Part shown: piece by piece, positions 25,203 to 33,630 of the stretch
Layout: each line of letters begins with the position of its first letter
Position numbering within the stretch: position 1 is the stretch's first letter
NCBI GenBank assembly: GCA_002842145.1
Contig: PHCF01000001.1
Span: 1-64,000 of the forward strand
Direction of reading: 5' to 3'
Length of the DNA stretch: 64,000 nt
Source: Betaproteobacteria bacterium HGW-Betaproteobacteria-6
GTDB taxonomy: Bacteria > Pseudomonadota > Gammaproteobacteria > Burkholderiales > Rhodocyclaceae
Made by a program: the position numbers and the translations under genes
Notes under the pieces: generated by a model
What the model saw: only the letters and a program-made list of their open reading frames with translations
Database searches by the model: none
What the model was told of the DNA's origin: nothing

Positions 25203-26714
25203 ATGAAAATTCAAAAAAAGGTGCCGCCGCTACCCGCCGTGCGCTGCCTCGGCGCGCTGCTCATGCTGCTCGGTGCCGGCGCTGCCCAGGCCGACCGCTG
25301 TGCCAATCTGGTCCAGGCTTTCGGCAATCAACTGGCCGACGTCAGTTGCGTCGACAGTGCCGACCTGACCACGGCCAACCCGGATACGACCCCGGCCAAC
25401 AATTCGCTGCCCGGCCTGCCGCCCTTTGCCTTCACCCCGCAGACCGACCGCGCGACGATCTCGCCGGATGCCGCCAATCGTCCGCCGATCACCAGCCCGG
25501 TGCCCGGCGTCCAGCTCAATGCGCGGATCGCCAGCGACCCGACCGGGCAGGCCCGCTTCCTGCTGCGGCTGCCGGCGAAATGGAACGGTCGCCTCGTCGT
25601 CGCCGGTGCTTCCGGTACGCGCAGCGAATTCAACGGCGATTTCGCCTGGAGCGATTACGTCATCCAGAAAGGCTACGCCTACGCCTCCCAGAACAAGGGG
25701 GTGCTCAACCTCAAGTTGAGCGACCCCAGCGATCCGCTGGCTTGCCGCCTCAACCCGGATTCGCAGCTATGGGTCCAGTTTTACGATAACGGCCCGGGCC
25801 AGGAGTTCACCCGCTGGCGCGACTACATGGTGCTCGCCTCCAAACTCGCCCACAAGGGCGCGGCCGCCAACTACGGCAAGAAGCCGCGCTACACCTACGC
25901 CGTCGGCACTTCGAACGGCGCCTACCAGGTGCGGCGGGCCGTCGAGTCGGCGCCGGAATGGTTCGATGGCGGCGTCGATTGGGAAGGGACTTTCGTCGAT
26001 GAAAAGGCCCCCAACCTGCTGACCGATTTGCCCACTGCGATCCTCAATTTCCCGGACTATGTGGCCAGCGGCGGCGACGCGGGCAGCACCGCCGCCAAGA
26101 ATATTCGTGGTGCCGGCTATCCGCCCGATCTGAAGGCCGGCGCCAGCTCGCTGTGGTCGATGAATTCCGCCTCGTTCTGGGAGGTGACGCTGTGTCAATG
26201 GCAGAAGCGCCTCGACCCGAGCTACGACACTTACAGCAGCGGACCGGAGAACTACAACTACTTCGCCCGTCTGCCGGTCTCCGGGGCCGACGGCAATATC
26301 GCTGATTTCGCCACCACCGGCCGCATCCAGCGCCCGCTCATCACCGTCGCCGGTACCATGGACGCGCTGCTGCCGATCGATCACCATGCCCGCGCCTACG
26401 CCCGCAAGGTGGTGGCACACAGTAGCGAGCGGATCGATGACGATGATCATGATCGGCGTCGTCACCATCACCATGATCGCAACCCGGCTTACCGGCTTTA
26501 CGAGGTGCAGAATGGCAACCACATCGAAACCTACAAGCTGAGCCTGCCGCAATTGGAGTTCATCCAGCCGCACGCCCAGCGCGCTTTCGATTTGCTGGTC
26601 AGCCACGTCGAGCAGGGTACGGCACTGCCGCCCGACCAGTGCATAGCCCGCGGTGCCGCCATTGCCGACGAACCTGCCCAGCCAGGACACTGCGCCGAAC
26701 TGCTGGCACCCTGA
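25203..26714 (+). CDS. Exported alpha/beta-hydrolase-like protein, substrate unknown
   Basis: 503 residues. A signal peptide (LGALLMLLGAGAAQA) is followed by an alpha/beta-hydrolase-like body with a nucleophile-elbow motif VGTSNGAYQVRRAVE (serine in G-T-S-N-G) about residue 240. Plausible later catalytic residues lie in VAGTMDALLPIDHHARAY (Asp) and QNGNHIETY (His). Fold and motifs recall secreted esterases such as tannase/feruloyl esterases or 3-hydroxybutyrate-oligomer hydrolases; I cannot decide between them. A striking Asp/Arg/His-rich loop (DDDDHDRRRHHHHDRN) lies between the putative acid and base residues. The ribosome site AAGGAG is well placed, and a dispersed repeat (25159-25192) sits directly upstream of it. 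Confidence 0.7.
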   Translation: MKIQKKVPPLPAVRCLGALLMLLGAGAAQADRCANLVQAFGNQLADVSCVDSADLTTANPDTTPANNSLPGLPPFAFTPQTDRATISPDAANRPPITSPVPGVQLNARIASDPTGQARFLLRLPAKWNGRLVVAGASGTRSEFNGDFAWSDYVIQKGYAYASQNKGVLNLKLSDPSDPLACRLNPDSQLWVQFYDNGPGQEFTRWRDYMVLASKLAHKGAAANYGKKPRYTYAVGTSNGAYQVRRAVESAPEWFDGGVDWEGTFVDEKAPNLLTDLPTAILNFPDYVASGGDAGSTAAKNIRGAGYPPDLKAGASSLWSMNSASFWEVTLCQWQKRLDPSYDTYSSGPENYNYFARLPVSGADGNIADFATTGRIQRPLITVAGTMDALLPIDHHARAYARKVVAHSSERIDDDDHDRRRHHHHDRNPAYRLYEVQNGNHIETYKLSLPQLEFIQPHAQRAFDLLVSHVEQGTALPPDQCIARGAAIADEPAQPGHCAELLAP

Positions 26715-26787
26715 TCTGACGTTTCCTCTTCAAGGGGCATTGGTTGCGGCACGTCCTCCGGCCGGAGGAGGTGCCGTTTTCAATCGA

Positions 26788-26805
26788 TTGTCATTTTTTG
26801 TTCAC
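26788..26805 (+). promoter_or_regulatory. Candidate Pho box
   Basis: TTGTCAT-TTTT-TGTTCAC has the 7+4+7 layout with an AT spacer expected of a PhoB site (consensus halves CTGTCAT). A possible -10 element, TATATT, lies at 26827-26832. It stands 55 bp upstream of a small acidic gene. The match is good in the left half and partial in the right. Confidence 0.35.
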
Positions 26806-26859
26806 CGGGAGGTAACGGGGACGCCCTATATTCGAACTGCTTGAGCGAAGGAGAACGCC

Positions 26860-27156
26860 ATGACGCGTGACGAAATGATTCGATTGCTGGTCCTTGACCG
26901 CCTTGAATACAGCGACGACCTGGCGCGCTATCTGCATCTGCAAGGCGTGCTCGAGAACGGCTTTCGCGGCTTCCGGGCGTTGTCGGACCATGAACTGGCC
27001 GCCGAGATTCAGGCGCTCGGATTGGACCGCCGACTCGACGCCGCCGATGGGCCGGACGATGACCTCGACGCCTTTGCCGACGACAACCTGTTTGACGCCA
27101 GCCTGTCGGTCGGCCACGTCTTCATCCTCGAGCAGTCTGCCGACTTCTCGCAATAA
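26860..27156 (+). CDS. Small acidic hypothetical protein
   Basis: 98 residues with an excellent ribosome site (GAAGGAG, 7 bp before ATG). No family is recognised. The N-terminal half is predicted helical (RLLVLDRLEYSDDLARYLHLQG), followed by a very acidic stretch (DAADGPDDDLDAFADD). There is no signal peptide or membrane segment. It lies between two exported hydrolase genes and behind a candidate Pho box, so it may be part of a phosphate response; this is inference. Confidence 0.6.
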   Translation: MTRDEMIRLLVLDRLEYSDDLARYLHLQGVLENGFRGFRALSDHELAAEIQALGLDRRLDAADGPDDDLDAFADDNLFDASLSVGHVFILEQSADFSQ

Positions 27157-27303
27157 GGCTGCGCTCCGGGCGGGTCTTCCCGCAGCGAAAAACGCGCCAA
27201 GTCTCACATTGTTAGCCGCCCGTTTCACTGACATTTTCCGGCAATGCTGTTGTAATTCTCCGCCGCTAGGCTGGGCTACCTTCATCTCTTCCAGGCAGCC
27301 CAC

Positions 27304-29055
27304 ATGTCCACTCGCTCTCAGACCCAACGTCGCCGTTTTCTCCGTCATTTCGCCATGGGCAGCGTTGCTGCCTCGGCCGGCAGCCTGCTGCCATTGCGCG
27401 CCATGGCCCACGGTGTCGATGCCGACGACCGGCAGTTCGATGAACTACGCGCGCTGGCCCATTTTCCTCATCGGCACAAGGTCAGTTTCGCGCATGGCGT
27501 GGCCAGCGGCGACCCGCTCGCCCGCAAGGTCATCATCTGGACGCGTGTTACCAGCGAGCGCGGCGGCGTCGTTCCGGTCAAGTGGGAAATGGCCCTCGAT
27601 GCGGCATTCCGTCGTGTCGTCCGGGCAGGCGTTGCGCTTACCGATGGCCGCAAGGATCACACTGTCAAGGTTGATGTCAGCGGCCTGAAACCGGACACCA
27701 TCTATCACTATCGCTTCGCCGTCGGCCATACGGTCTCGCCGGCCGGTCGCACGCGCACCTTGCCGGTGGGCAGCGTTGCCCAGGTCAAACTTGCCGTGTT
27801 CACCTGCTCCAACTTTCCGGCCGGCTATTTCCACGCCTACCGCGAAGCAGCAAAGCTTGAAGGCATCCATGCCGCCGTCCATCTCGGCGACTACATCTAC
27901 GAATACGGCCGCGATGGCTACGCTTCGACCGATGCCGCCGCGCTCGACCGCGAAGTGTTGCCGGCCGGCGAACTGCTGACACTCGACGACTATCGCCAGC
28001 GCTACGCCCAGTACCACACCGATGCCGACCTGCAGGCCGTGCACGCCGCCATGCCCTTCATCAACGTCTGGGACGACCACGAAATCGCCAACGACACCTG
28101 GAAGGACGGCGCGGAGAACCACGATCCGGCGACCGAGGGCGATTTCACCGTCCGCCGTGCCGCCGCGTTGCAGGCTTTCCACGAATGGCTGCCAATTCGC
28201 ACCCCCGACCCGCGTCGACCGCAGCAGATCAACCGCAGCTTCGCCTTCGGCAATCTGCTCGCCCTGCACATGCTCGATACCCGCGTCATCGCTCGCAACC
28301 GGCAGATGGAGTACGCCAACTATTTCGTCAGCGATGGCAGCTTCGACGGCGTACGCTTCGCCGCCGATCTGGCCGATACCGAGCGCCAGTTGCTCGGGGC
28401 CGAGCAACTGCTCTGGCTGCAACAACAGCTTTCCCGCTCAAACGCTACCTGGCAGCTACTCGGCCAGCAGGTGCTGATGGGCCGCATGAACATCCCGGCG
28501 CCGCTGGTTCTCGGCCAGATCGGGTTCTCCGCCTATTCGGCGCTGCTTGCCAAAGCGCAGACGGCGCCATCCACGCTGACCCCGCAGGAGCAGTTCATCC
28601 TCGCCCAACCGGCCATCCCGTACAACCTCGATGCCTGGGACGGTTATGCCATGGCCCGCGAAACCGTGCTGGCCATGGCCAGGGGAATGGACAAGAATCT
28701 CGTCGTGCTGGCTGGCGACACCCACAATGCATGGGCGAGCGATCTGCTGGACTACCAGGGCAACGCGGTCGGCGTCGAATACGCAGTCGCATCCGTCTCC
28801 TCGCCGGGGCTTGAGGAATATTTCCCGAGCGAAAACCCGCTCGCCGTGGCGGCCGGTCTGGAAGCCATCATCGGCCCTCTCAAGTACGCCAACACGGGCG
28901 ATCGCGGCTACATGGTAGTTACCGCCACGCCGGGCGAATGCCGGGCCGACTGGCACTACGTCAGCACCGTCAAGGCCGAGGAGTACACCACCCTGGCCGG
29001 CAAGTCGCTGCGTACCTTGCCCGGGGCCGCCAATCGTCGCCTGCTGCCGGTGTGA
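27304..29055 (+). CDS. phoD: PhoD-type alkaline phosphatase/phosphodiesterase, Tat-exported
   Basis: 583 residues starting with a twin-arginine signal (QRRRFLRHFAMG). The PhoD N-domain (HGVASGDPLARKVIIWTRV) and metallophosphatase motifs follow: HLGDYIYEYG, NVWDDHEIANDTW and VLAGDTHNAWASDL. It hydrolyses phosphate mono- and diesters outside the cytoplasm, using Ca/Fe in characterised members, and belongs to phosphate scavenging. Its neighbours are a second phosphatase downstream and a secretion operon upstream. Confidence 0.93.
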   Translation: MSTRSQTQRRRFLRHFAMGSVAASAGSLLPLRAMAHGVDADDRQFDELRALAHFPHRHKVSFAHGVASGDPLARKVIIWTRVTSERGGVVPVKWEMALDAAFRRVVRAGVALTDGRKDHTVKVDVSGLKPDTIYHYRFAVGHTVSPAGRTRTLPVGSVAQVKLAVFTCSNFPAGYFHAYREAAKLEGIHAAVHLGDYIYEYGRDGYASTDAAALDREVLPAGELLTLDDYRQRYAQYHTDADLQAVHAAMPFINVWDDHEIANDTWKDGAENHDPATEGDFTVRRAAALQAFHEWLPIRTPDPRRPQQINRSFAFGNLLALHMLDTRVIARNRQMEYANYFVSDGSFDGVRFAADLADTERQLLGAEQLLWLQQQLSRSNATWQLLGQQVLMGRMNIPAPLVLGQIGFSAYSALLAKAQTAPSTLTPQEQFILAQPAIPYNLDAWDGYAMARETVLAMARGMDKNLVVLAGDTHNAWASDLLDYQGNAVGVEYAVASVSSPGLEEYFPSENPLAVAAGLEAIIGPLKYANTGDRGYMVVTATPGECRADWHYVSTVKAEEYTTLAGKSLRTLPGAANRRLLPV

Positions 29056-29072
29056 TTGGCGCCGGATATCGG

Positions 29073-29088
29073 TGACACATGCGTGACA
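29073..29088 (+). promoter_or_regulatory. Candidate Pho-box-like direct repeat upstream of the PhoA-type gene
   Basis: Two TGACA elements (29073-29077 and 29084-29088) stand 11 bp apart. On the opposite strand they read TGTCA-N6-TGTCA, the spacing of PhoB half sites. The orientation is reversed relative to the downstream gene (start 29194), which weakens the case. Confidence 0.3.
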
Positions 29089-29193
29089 TCCCCGCGAAAT
29101 AATTGCGCACTAGACTCGGACGTACGGACATGCACCTTGCTGGATGTCCTGTCCGATGCTCACCTCAACCCCAGCTAACGGAGCTTTTCAAGA

Positions 29194-30741
29194 ATGTCCA
29201 ATAATATTCAACGGACGGTGATCGCCAGCGCGCTGACCGCCATCTTTGCCCTTGGTGGCGCCATGTCGGCCCAGGCCGCCGAACCGGTCGTGCAGGGACC
29301 GGAGTCGGTTCAGGACTGGTACAAAAACGGCCAGCGCTTCATTCATCAAAGCAATCATCTGCGCGCCGAACACCGCCGTGCCAAGAACGTCATCCTTTTC
29401 GTCGGTGACGGCATGGGCATCTCGACGTTGACTGCCGCCCGTATCCTCGAAGGCCAACTTAACGCCAAGCCAGGCGAGGAAAACCGCCTTTCGTTCGAAA
29501 AATTCCCGTACGTCGCGCTTTCCAAGACCTACTCCTGGGATCAGCAGACATCTGACTCCGCGCCGACGATGACGGCCATGATCACCGGCTACAAGGCTCG
29601 TGAAGGCCAGCTGTCGGTCAATCACCTGACGCCGCGCGGTGAGTGTTCGGCCGCCGTTATCGCTGCCAATTCACTGCCGACCATGCTCGAACAGGCTGCT
29701 GCCGCGGGCAAGGCGACCGGTGTCGTTTCCACCGCCCGCCTGACCCACGCCACGCCGGCCGCTACCTATTCGCACACCTCGGTCCGCGACTGGGAAGCCG
29801 ACTCCAACATTCCGGCATCCTGCGGCACGACCGGCGTGGTCAAGGATATCGCCCGCCAGCTGATCGAAGTATCGCCGGTCGTCAAGCGCAGCCTGAAGGT
29901 TGCCCTCGGTGGCGGTCGTTCCTACTTCATGCCGAAAACTGCTTTCGATCCGGAATACGCGACGACCAAGGGGCGTCGTAACGACGGTCGAGACCTGACC
30001 GCAGAATGGGTCAGCACGCGCGGCGCCAAGGCTGCCTATGCCTGGAACAAGGCCCAGTTCGATGCGGCCGACCCGGCTTCCACCGATTTTCTGCTCGGCC
30101 TCTTCGAGCCGTCGCACGTCCAGTACGAAGCTGACCGTGCCAACGACCCGGCCGGCGAACCGTCGCTGAGCGAGATGACCGAAAAGTCGATCAAGATGTT
30201 GCAGAAGAACCGCAAGGGCTTCTTCCTGCACGTTGAAGGTGGCCGTATCGACCACGCTCACCACGCCGGCAACGCCAATCGCGCCCTGCTCGACACCATC
30301 GAGATGGCCAAAGCCGTCAAGAAGGCGGTCGACATGACCGATCCGGAAGAGACGCTGATCATCGTCACCGCCGACCACAGCCACGTCTTCACCATCGCCG
30401 GTTACCCGCATCGCGGCAACGACATCCTTGGCCTGACCAAGGAAGTGCCGGCTGTCGATGGCAACCCGACGGCACCGAGCAAGGCCGGCGACGGCTTGCC
30501 CTACACCACGCTGGGTTACCAGAATGGTCCGGGTGCGGTTAGCGGCGCGCGCGCCGACCTGACCAGCGTCGATACCACGGCCCTCGGCTACCGGCAGCAA
30601 GCCGTCGTGCCGATGGGGTCGGAAACCCATGCCGGTGAAGATGTCGCCATCTACGCCACTGGCCCGAAGGCCTATCTGGTTCATGGTTCGATGGAACAGA
30701 ACTGGATCTACCACGTGATGAAGGAAGCCTTCGGCTTCTGA
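29194..30741 (+). CDS. PhoA-family alkaline phosphatase, exported
   Basis: 515 residues: a signal peptide (ASALTAIFALGGAMSAQA), the metal-binding start NVILFVGDGMGIST, and the catalytic serine in DSAPTMTAMITGYKA. Later metal ligands lie in VEGGRIDHAHHAGN, TADHSHVF and GSETHAGEDVAIYATGP. It releases phosphate from organic esters in the periplasm or outside the cell. It follows phoD by 138 bp with its own upstream region. Confidence 0.93.
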   Translation: MSNNIQRTVIASALTAIFALGGAMSAQAAEPVVQGPESVQDWYKNGQRFIHQSNHLRAEHRRAKNVILFVGDGMGISTLTAARILEGQLNAKPGEENRLSFEKFPYVALSKTYSWDQQTSDSAPTMTAMITGYKAREGQLSVNHLTPRGECSAAVIAANSLPTMLEQAAAAGKATGVVSTARLTHATPAATYSHTSVRDWEADSNIPASCGTTGVVKDIARQLIEVSPVVKRSLKVALGGGRSYFMPKTAFDPEYATTKGRRNDGRDLTAEWVSTRGAKAAYAWNKAQFDAADPASTDFLLGLFEPSHVQYEADRANDPAGEPSLSEMTEKSIKMLQKNRKGFFLHVEGGRIDHAHHAGNANRALLDTIEMAKAVKKAVDMTDPEETLIIVTADHSHVFTIAGYPHRGNDILGLTKEVPAVDGNPTAPSKAGDGLPYTTLGYQNGPGAVSGARADLTSVDTTALGYRQQAVVPMGSETHAGEDVAIYATGPKAYLVHGSMEQNWIYHVMKEAFGF

Positions 30742-30794
30742 TGCAGGACCGGGGGGCGGCCTGGCCGTCGCCCCGGCTGACGTGATGAAATGCC

Positions 30795-30814
30795 GGAGCG
30801 CCTGCGGGCGCTCC
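30795..30814 (+). terminator. GC-rich hairpin after the PhoA-type gene
   Basis: GGAGCGCC (30795-30802) pairs with GGCGCTCC (30807-30814) around a 4-nt loop. There is no following T-run, so it may act as a transcript stabiliser or attenuator rather than a full terminator. Confidence 0.4.
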
Positions 30815-30838
30815 ACTCGTTTGATGAGGAATCCTGCG

Positions 30839-31567
30839 GTGAACGCAAAAAAAACCCCGTTTTTCGCCAGCCTCCTGCTGGCGCTATCGCTTTCCGGCCA
30901 TGTCGTGGCTAACGAAGCCCGCCACGATCATGCCGCGCCGGTCGCCAAAATGACGCCTTCCCAGCAAGTCGTCCCGGTGCCCGTTGCCGCCCGCTTCGAT
31001 CTCAAGGTGAACCAGACGCAAACCGACTGGTACCTCTGGCGCGAAGCCGACAGCATCGAAACGGCCAGTGCCGCGGTCGGCCAGAACGATATCTGGCGCC
31101 GTGTCAGAGGCAACGAATACAACTACCGTCGCGTTTTTCATAACGACCAGCGGGTGGTCGACTACACCTCCGGTGAAATCAAGACTCGCCACGCCGAACC
31201 TGATTGGTCAAAACTTGCCTCGGTAATCTCGCCGCAACTGCTTCGGGAACTCAAGCGCGGCGCCAGCAAGACGTTGTTCGGCGAGAAGGCCGTGCGCTAC
31301 ACCGGCAAGCTTGGCGGCCAGACTGTCGACCTGTGGTGGCTGGAAAAGTCGCAGCTCCCGGCCAGTCTGCAAATGGCCAGAACCGGTCAGCGCATGACCC
31401 TTACCCTCAAGGAGTTGCACAGCACGGCGCCTGCTGCCTGGCCGCGCGCTACTGAAGAGCGAATCGCTGATTACGGGCTGATCGATGCCGCTGATTTTGG
31501 CGACATGGAAAGCGATCCGTTTGTGGCTCGTATCCTGCGCCAGGATGGTCACAGTCATTCGCATTGA
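30839..31567 (+). CDS. Exported protein of unknown function next to phosphatase
   Basis: About 242 residues. A signal peptide (FFASLLLALSLSGHVVA) is followed by a histidine-containing N-terminus (HDHAAP) and a globular domain with WYLWREADSIETA, RVRGNEYNYRRVFHNDQRVVDYT and LGGQTVDLWWLEKSQLP. It ends with an HSHSH tail that could bind metal. I do not recognise a family. GTG at 30839 was chosen because GAGGA lies at the right distance; ATG at 30824 is the alternative. It is probably co-transcribed with the next small gene, which it overlaps. Confidence 0.65.
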   Translation: MNAKKTPFFASLLLALSLSGHVVANEARHDHAAPVAKMTPSQQVVPVPVAARFDLKVNQTQTDWYLWREADSIETASAAVGQNDIWRRVRGNEYNYRRVFHNDQRVVDYTSGEIKTRHAEPDWSKLASVISPQLLRELKRGASKTLFGEKAVRYTGKLGGQTVDLWWLEKSQLPASLQMARTGQRMTLTLKELHSTAPAAWPRATEERIADYGLIDAADFGDMESDPFVARILRQDGHSHSH

Positions 31568-31862
31568 CCTGCGGTGCTGGCTGCGTGCCATGCTTGTCGC
31601 CGCTGCCGCGATGTTCCTGCCTGCAGTGCACGGTGCCGAAGCCGATATCTATGTCACCACCGGACCTGACGGGATTGAGATATTTTCTAATCTGCCTCGT
31701 GGTCCGGTCGCTGCGCCGGGCAAAGCGGCAAGCGTAACGAAGAGCGGCACTGTGGCCGTGGCCTTGCCGTCAGAAACGCTTTCCTCGCCCTTGGCCGAGA
31801 TGTCGAGTGGGCAGGGCAGTGAGGCTGAAGCCACTGGAAAATCTTTTTTGGTCGATGACTGA
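31545..31862 (+). CDS. Small exported DUF4124-like protein
   Basis: 105 residues with a hydrophobic leader (LRAMLVAAAAMFLPAVHGA) and a short domain beginning ADIYVTTGPDGIEIFSNLPRG, which resembles the DUF4124 start found in many betaproteobacterial envelope proteins. The rest is low-complexity Ser/Ala. ATG at 31545 overlaps the previous gene by 23 bp; ATG at 31590 would leave a shorter leader. Confidence 0.55.
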   Translation: MVTVIRIDLRCWLRAMLVAAAAMFLPAVHGAEADIYVTTGPDGIEIFSNLPRGPVAAPGKAASVTKSGTVAVALPSETLSSPLAEMSSGQGSEAEATGKSFLVDD

Positions 31863-31888
31863 AGGAGACCTGATGTGATGGCGCTCGC

Positions 31889-31927
31889 TGTCATTTCAAA
31901 ATTGGCCATTTTTTCCGGTTGACCGTA
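31889..31927 (+). repeat. Dispersed uptake-like repeat, near-consensus copy
   Basis: One of the closest matches to the consensus. T-rich strand on +, core GTTGACCGT at 31918-31926, with TTTCAAAATTGGCC and T6 tracts on its left. It sits exactly where the integrase remnant on the minus strand loses homology. Twelve exact cores occur in the window; see the finding on the repeat family for the full list. Confidence 0.85.
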
Positions 31928-31949
31928 GGTAATGACCGATACCGTCAGG

Positions 31950-32153
31950 AGTGATGGTACGGGCTACCAGATTGATATCCCTGACCCGCAAAGCGACGCA
32001 TGCGTGGCCTCGCAGCCCCGCGCCGTAAATCAACTCGGCCATTAGCTGGCCAGTCCCTTCAGTTGCGGCCGGTACCGGCCGCGCTTCTTCGCTCTTCTGG
32101 CTGAAATGTCGGCGATGGCAGACGATCGAGATCTGGTCGAGAAGGCGGGGAGG
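31950..32153 (-). pseudogene. Integron integrase (IntI) remnant
   Basis: The minus strand encodes PPRLLDQIS.VCHRRHFSQKSEEA, which resembles the N-terminus of IntI integrases. It is fused directly to GQLMAELIYGAGLRGHACVALRVRDINLVARTI, which matches the IntI catalytic region around the first active-site arginine (usual form ELLYGSGLR...LRLRVKD.DF). About 100 residues between them and the whole C-terminal half are missing. The gene points away from the cassettes on the right, as in true integrons. It cannot encode an active recombinase. Confidence 0.65.
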
Positions 32154-32364
32154 GGAGGTAGCGGCATTACCCCAAACGGGTCGCTTCTGGGACAAAACGC
32201 GCCAACATGAAAGCATGGACGCCTCCTGCCAAACCGTCCGTACCATTGAAGTTGTTATGCGGATCTTGTCACGCCTCTTTCCTTGCCCTGTGGTCAATTC
32301 CGACGGCATAATAAGCGCATGAACATCAATTCATATACGGTTCCAGTAGGCCCGTTTAATAGCT

Positions 32365-32530
32365 GTTAGAGGTCGCATGTCTCTCTTCGACCTAGTTGTT
32401 GTCGGTGCACTGATTGCTATCGTTCTCGCGCTCCTCCGTGCGAACGATATCCTCGGCGAACTTGGTGGCTAGCTGTCACAATCGTTCTCCTTTTTCTTCT
32501 CATGCTATCGCTTCAACAATGACCTCTAAC
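32365..32530. repeat. Element bounded by a perfect 10-bp inverted repeat
   Basis: GTTAGAGGTC at 32365-32374 and its exact complement GACCTCTAAC at 32521-32530; both arms extend to AGC(T)GTTAGAGGTC. The arms resemble integron core sites (GTTRRRY) but end in G rather than a pyrimidine. They enclose a 31-codon open frame. Confidence 0.5.
32377..32472 (+). CDS. Possible 31-residue single-span membrane microprotein
   Basis: An ATG-started frame encodes MSLFDLVVVGALIAIVLALL followed by RANDILGELGG and a stop. One hydrophobic helix fills residues 4-20, ending with Arg. It lies between inverted repeats just beyond the integrase remnant, a typical place for a first cassette. There is only a weak ribosome site (GAGG). 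It might be chance, but the helix is clean. Confidence 0.35.
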   Translation: MSLFDLVVVGALIAIVLALLRANDILGELGG

Positions 32531-32618
32531 GCTACAGTCGAGGCGCTGCTTCGCCGCTGGGACGCAGTACCGACGATGCCGGCCCGTCGTCCTTCGCTTT
32601 CACGGTGGGCGGCATAAG

Positions 32619-33080
32619 ATGCAGCACTTGGAGCTCCTTGCAGGACCTCTGCTTGCACTGGGTGGGGCTACTCTGGTCCGCAAGGCGAACTCGTTGCTTT
32701 CACTTCACAGGAGCATCACTTCCTGGCCAACTGTTCCGGGTATCGTTGTTCGGAGCGAACTCCATGAAGACACTGACGCTGATGGTGCGTCTTTTCGCGT
32801 TGAAATCTCCTGTTCGTATGTGGCAGAAGGAAATACCTGTTTCACGTCACGCCATACCGACGGCAGATCATTCGCTCACCCTGAACAATCGGCCAAGGCG
32901 TTGGTTTCGGCCTTCCCGGTCGGCCGGTCCGTTTTGATTTCTGTCGATCCTGCAAACGCGGCTATGGCCGTGCTGAACACAGGCAAGCCACAGTACGCCG
33001 TGGTCATTCAGCGAATTGGCATGGTCGCCCTGGCGGCCGGCATCGGACTTGCCGCGTATGGCATGTTGGTGGCTGTATGA
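32619..33080 (+). CDS. DUF3592-like membrane protein (integron cassette gene)
   Basis: 153 residues: an N-terminal hydrophobic segment (LLAGPLLALGGATLV), a beta-rich middle (WPTVPGIVVRSELHED, FRVEISCSYVAEGNTCFTSRHTDGR) and a C-terminal helix (RIGMVALAAGIGLAAYGMLV). This is the arrangement of DUF3592 proteins, whose function is unknown. It ends 7 bp before a probable attC site, as cassette genes do. Confidence 0.65.
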   Translation: MQHLELLAGPLLALGGATLVRKANSLLSLHRSITSWPTVPGIVVRSELHEDTDADGASFRVEISCSYVAEGNTCFTSRHTDGRSFAHPEQSAKALVSAFPVGRSVLISVDPANAAMAVLNTGKPQYAVVIQRIGMVALAAGIGLAAYGMLVAV

Positions 33081-33087
33081 GCAAGCC

Positions 33088-33192
33088 GCCCAACCCCTCT
33101 GGCAACCGGGCACCCGGTAAGCAGCGCTTCCCTTGCTTGGCGAATACCTGCGGCCTGCGGCCTCCGGTCCCCGGTTTTCTTGAACGTTGTGC
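33088..33192 (+). other. Probable integron attC site
   Basis: Begins with an inverse core GCCCAAC (33088-33094) and ends with a core GTTGTGC (33186-33192), a 105-bp span just after a cassette gene. Inner arms AACCGGG.ACCCGG and CCGG..CCCCGGTT are inverted copies, giving the imperfect stem expected of attC. Confidence 0.55.
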
Positions 33193-33230
33193 GCCATGAA
33201 GCATTCGCATTTTCTTTCACGAGGCACATT

Positions 33231-33605
33231 ATGAAATTTGCAAGGCGTGTTTTTCTTTGGGCGGGGATTTACGGGATTCTTGTCCTGCTTCCGATGTTTT
33301 TTCTGGAGCACAAGATTGGCGTTGATTTTCCACCGGCGACCAATCATCCGGAACAGTATTACGGGTTCATTGGCGTGGCATTGGCGTGGCAATTCGCATT
33401 CCTGCTGATCGCGAGTGATGTACATCGATATCGTCCGCTCATGCTGCCCGCGATGGCTGAGAAGTTCCTGGCTGCCGGTGCGGCAATATGGCTATTTGTA
33501 CTTGGTCGTATTGACGCTTTGACGGTCGCGCCATTTCTGGTTGATGTTGTCCTTGGCTTCCTTTTTGTTGTCAGTTATGTCCGTAGCGGCGACCGTTCTT
33601 CCTAG
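33231..33605 (+). CDS. Small integral membrane protein (integron cassette gene)
   Basis: 124 residues with four hydrophobic segments (FLWAGIYGILVLLPMFF, YYGFIGVALAWQFAFLLIAS, FLAAGAAIWLFVLG, FLVDVVLGFLFVVSYV) and a basic start, MKFARR. GAGG stands 7 bp before ATG at 33231. No function is recognised. Similar four-helix proteins are common as integron cassettes, and attC-like sequence is found on both sides. Confidence 0.7.
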   Translation: MKFARRVFLWAGIYGILVLLPMFFLEHKIGVDFPPATNHPEQYYGFIGVALAWQFAFLLIASDVHRYRPLMLPAMAEKFLAAGAAIWLFVLGRIDALTVAPFLVDVVLGFLFVVSYVRSGDRSS

Positions 33606-33630
33606 CGGACTGCTGTACGCATGAATTTCA

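Noticed and set aside
27157..27303. Pho box upstream of phoD
   Set aside because: Only isolated half-site-like words (CTGACAT, CTGTTGT) without the 11-bp periodic pair.
32414..32617. 67-codon frame between the integrase remnant and the first cassette gene
   Set aside because: Serine/arginine-rich translation, no ribosome site, overlaps the inverted-repeat arm.
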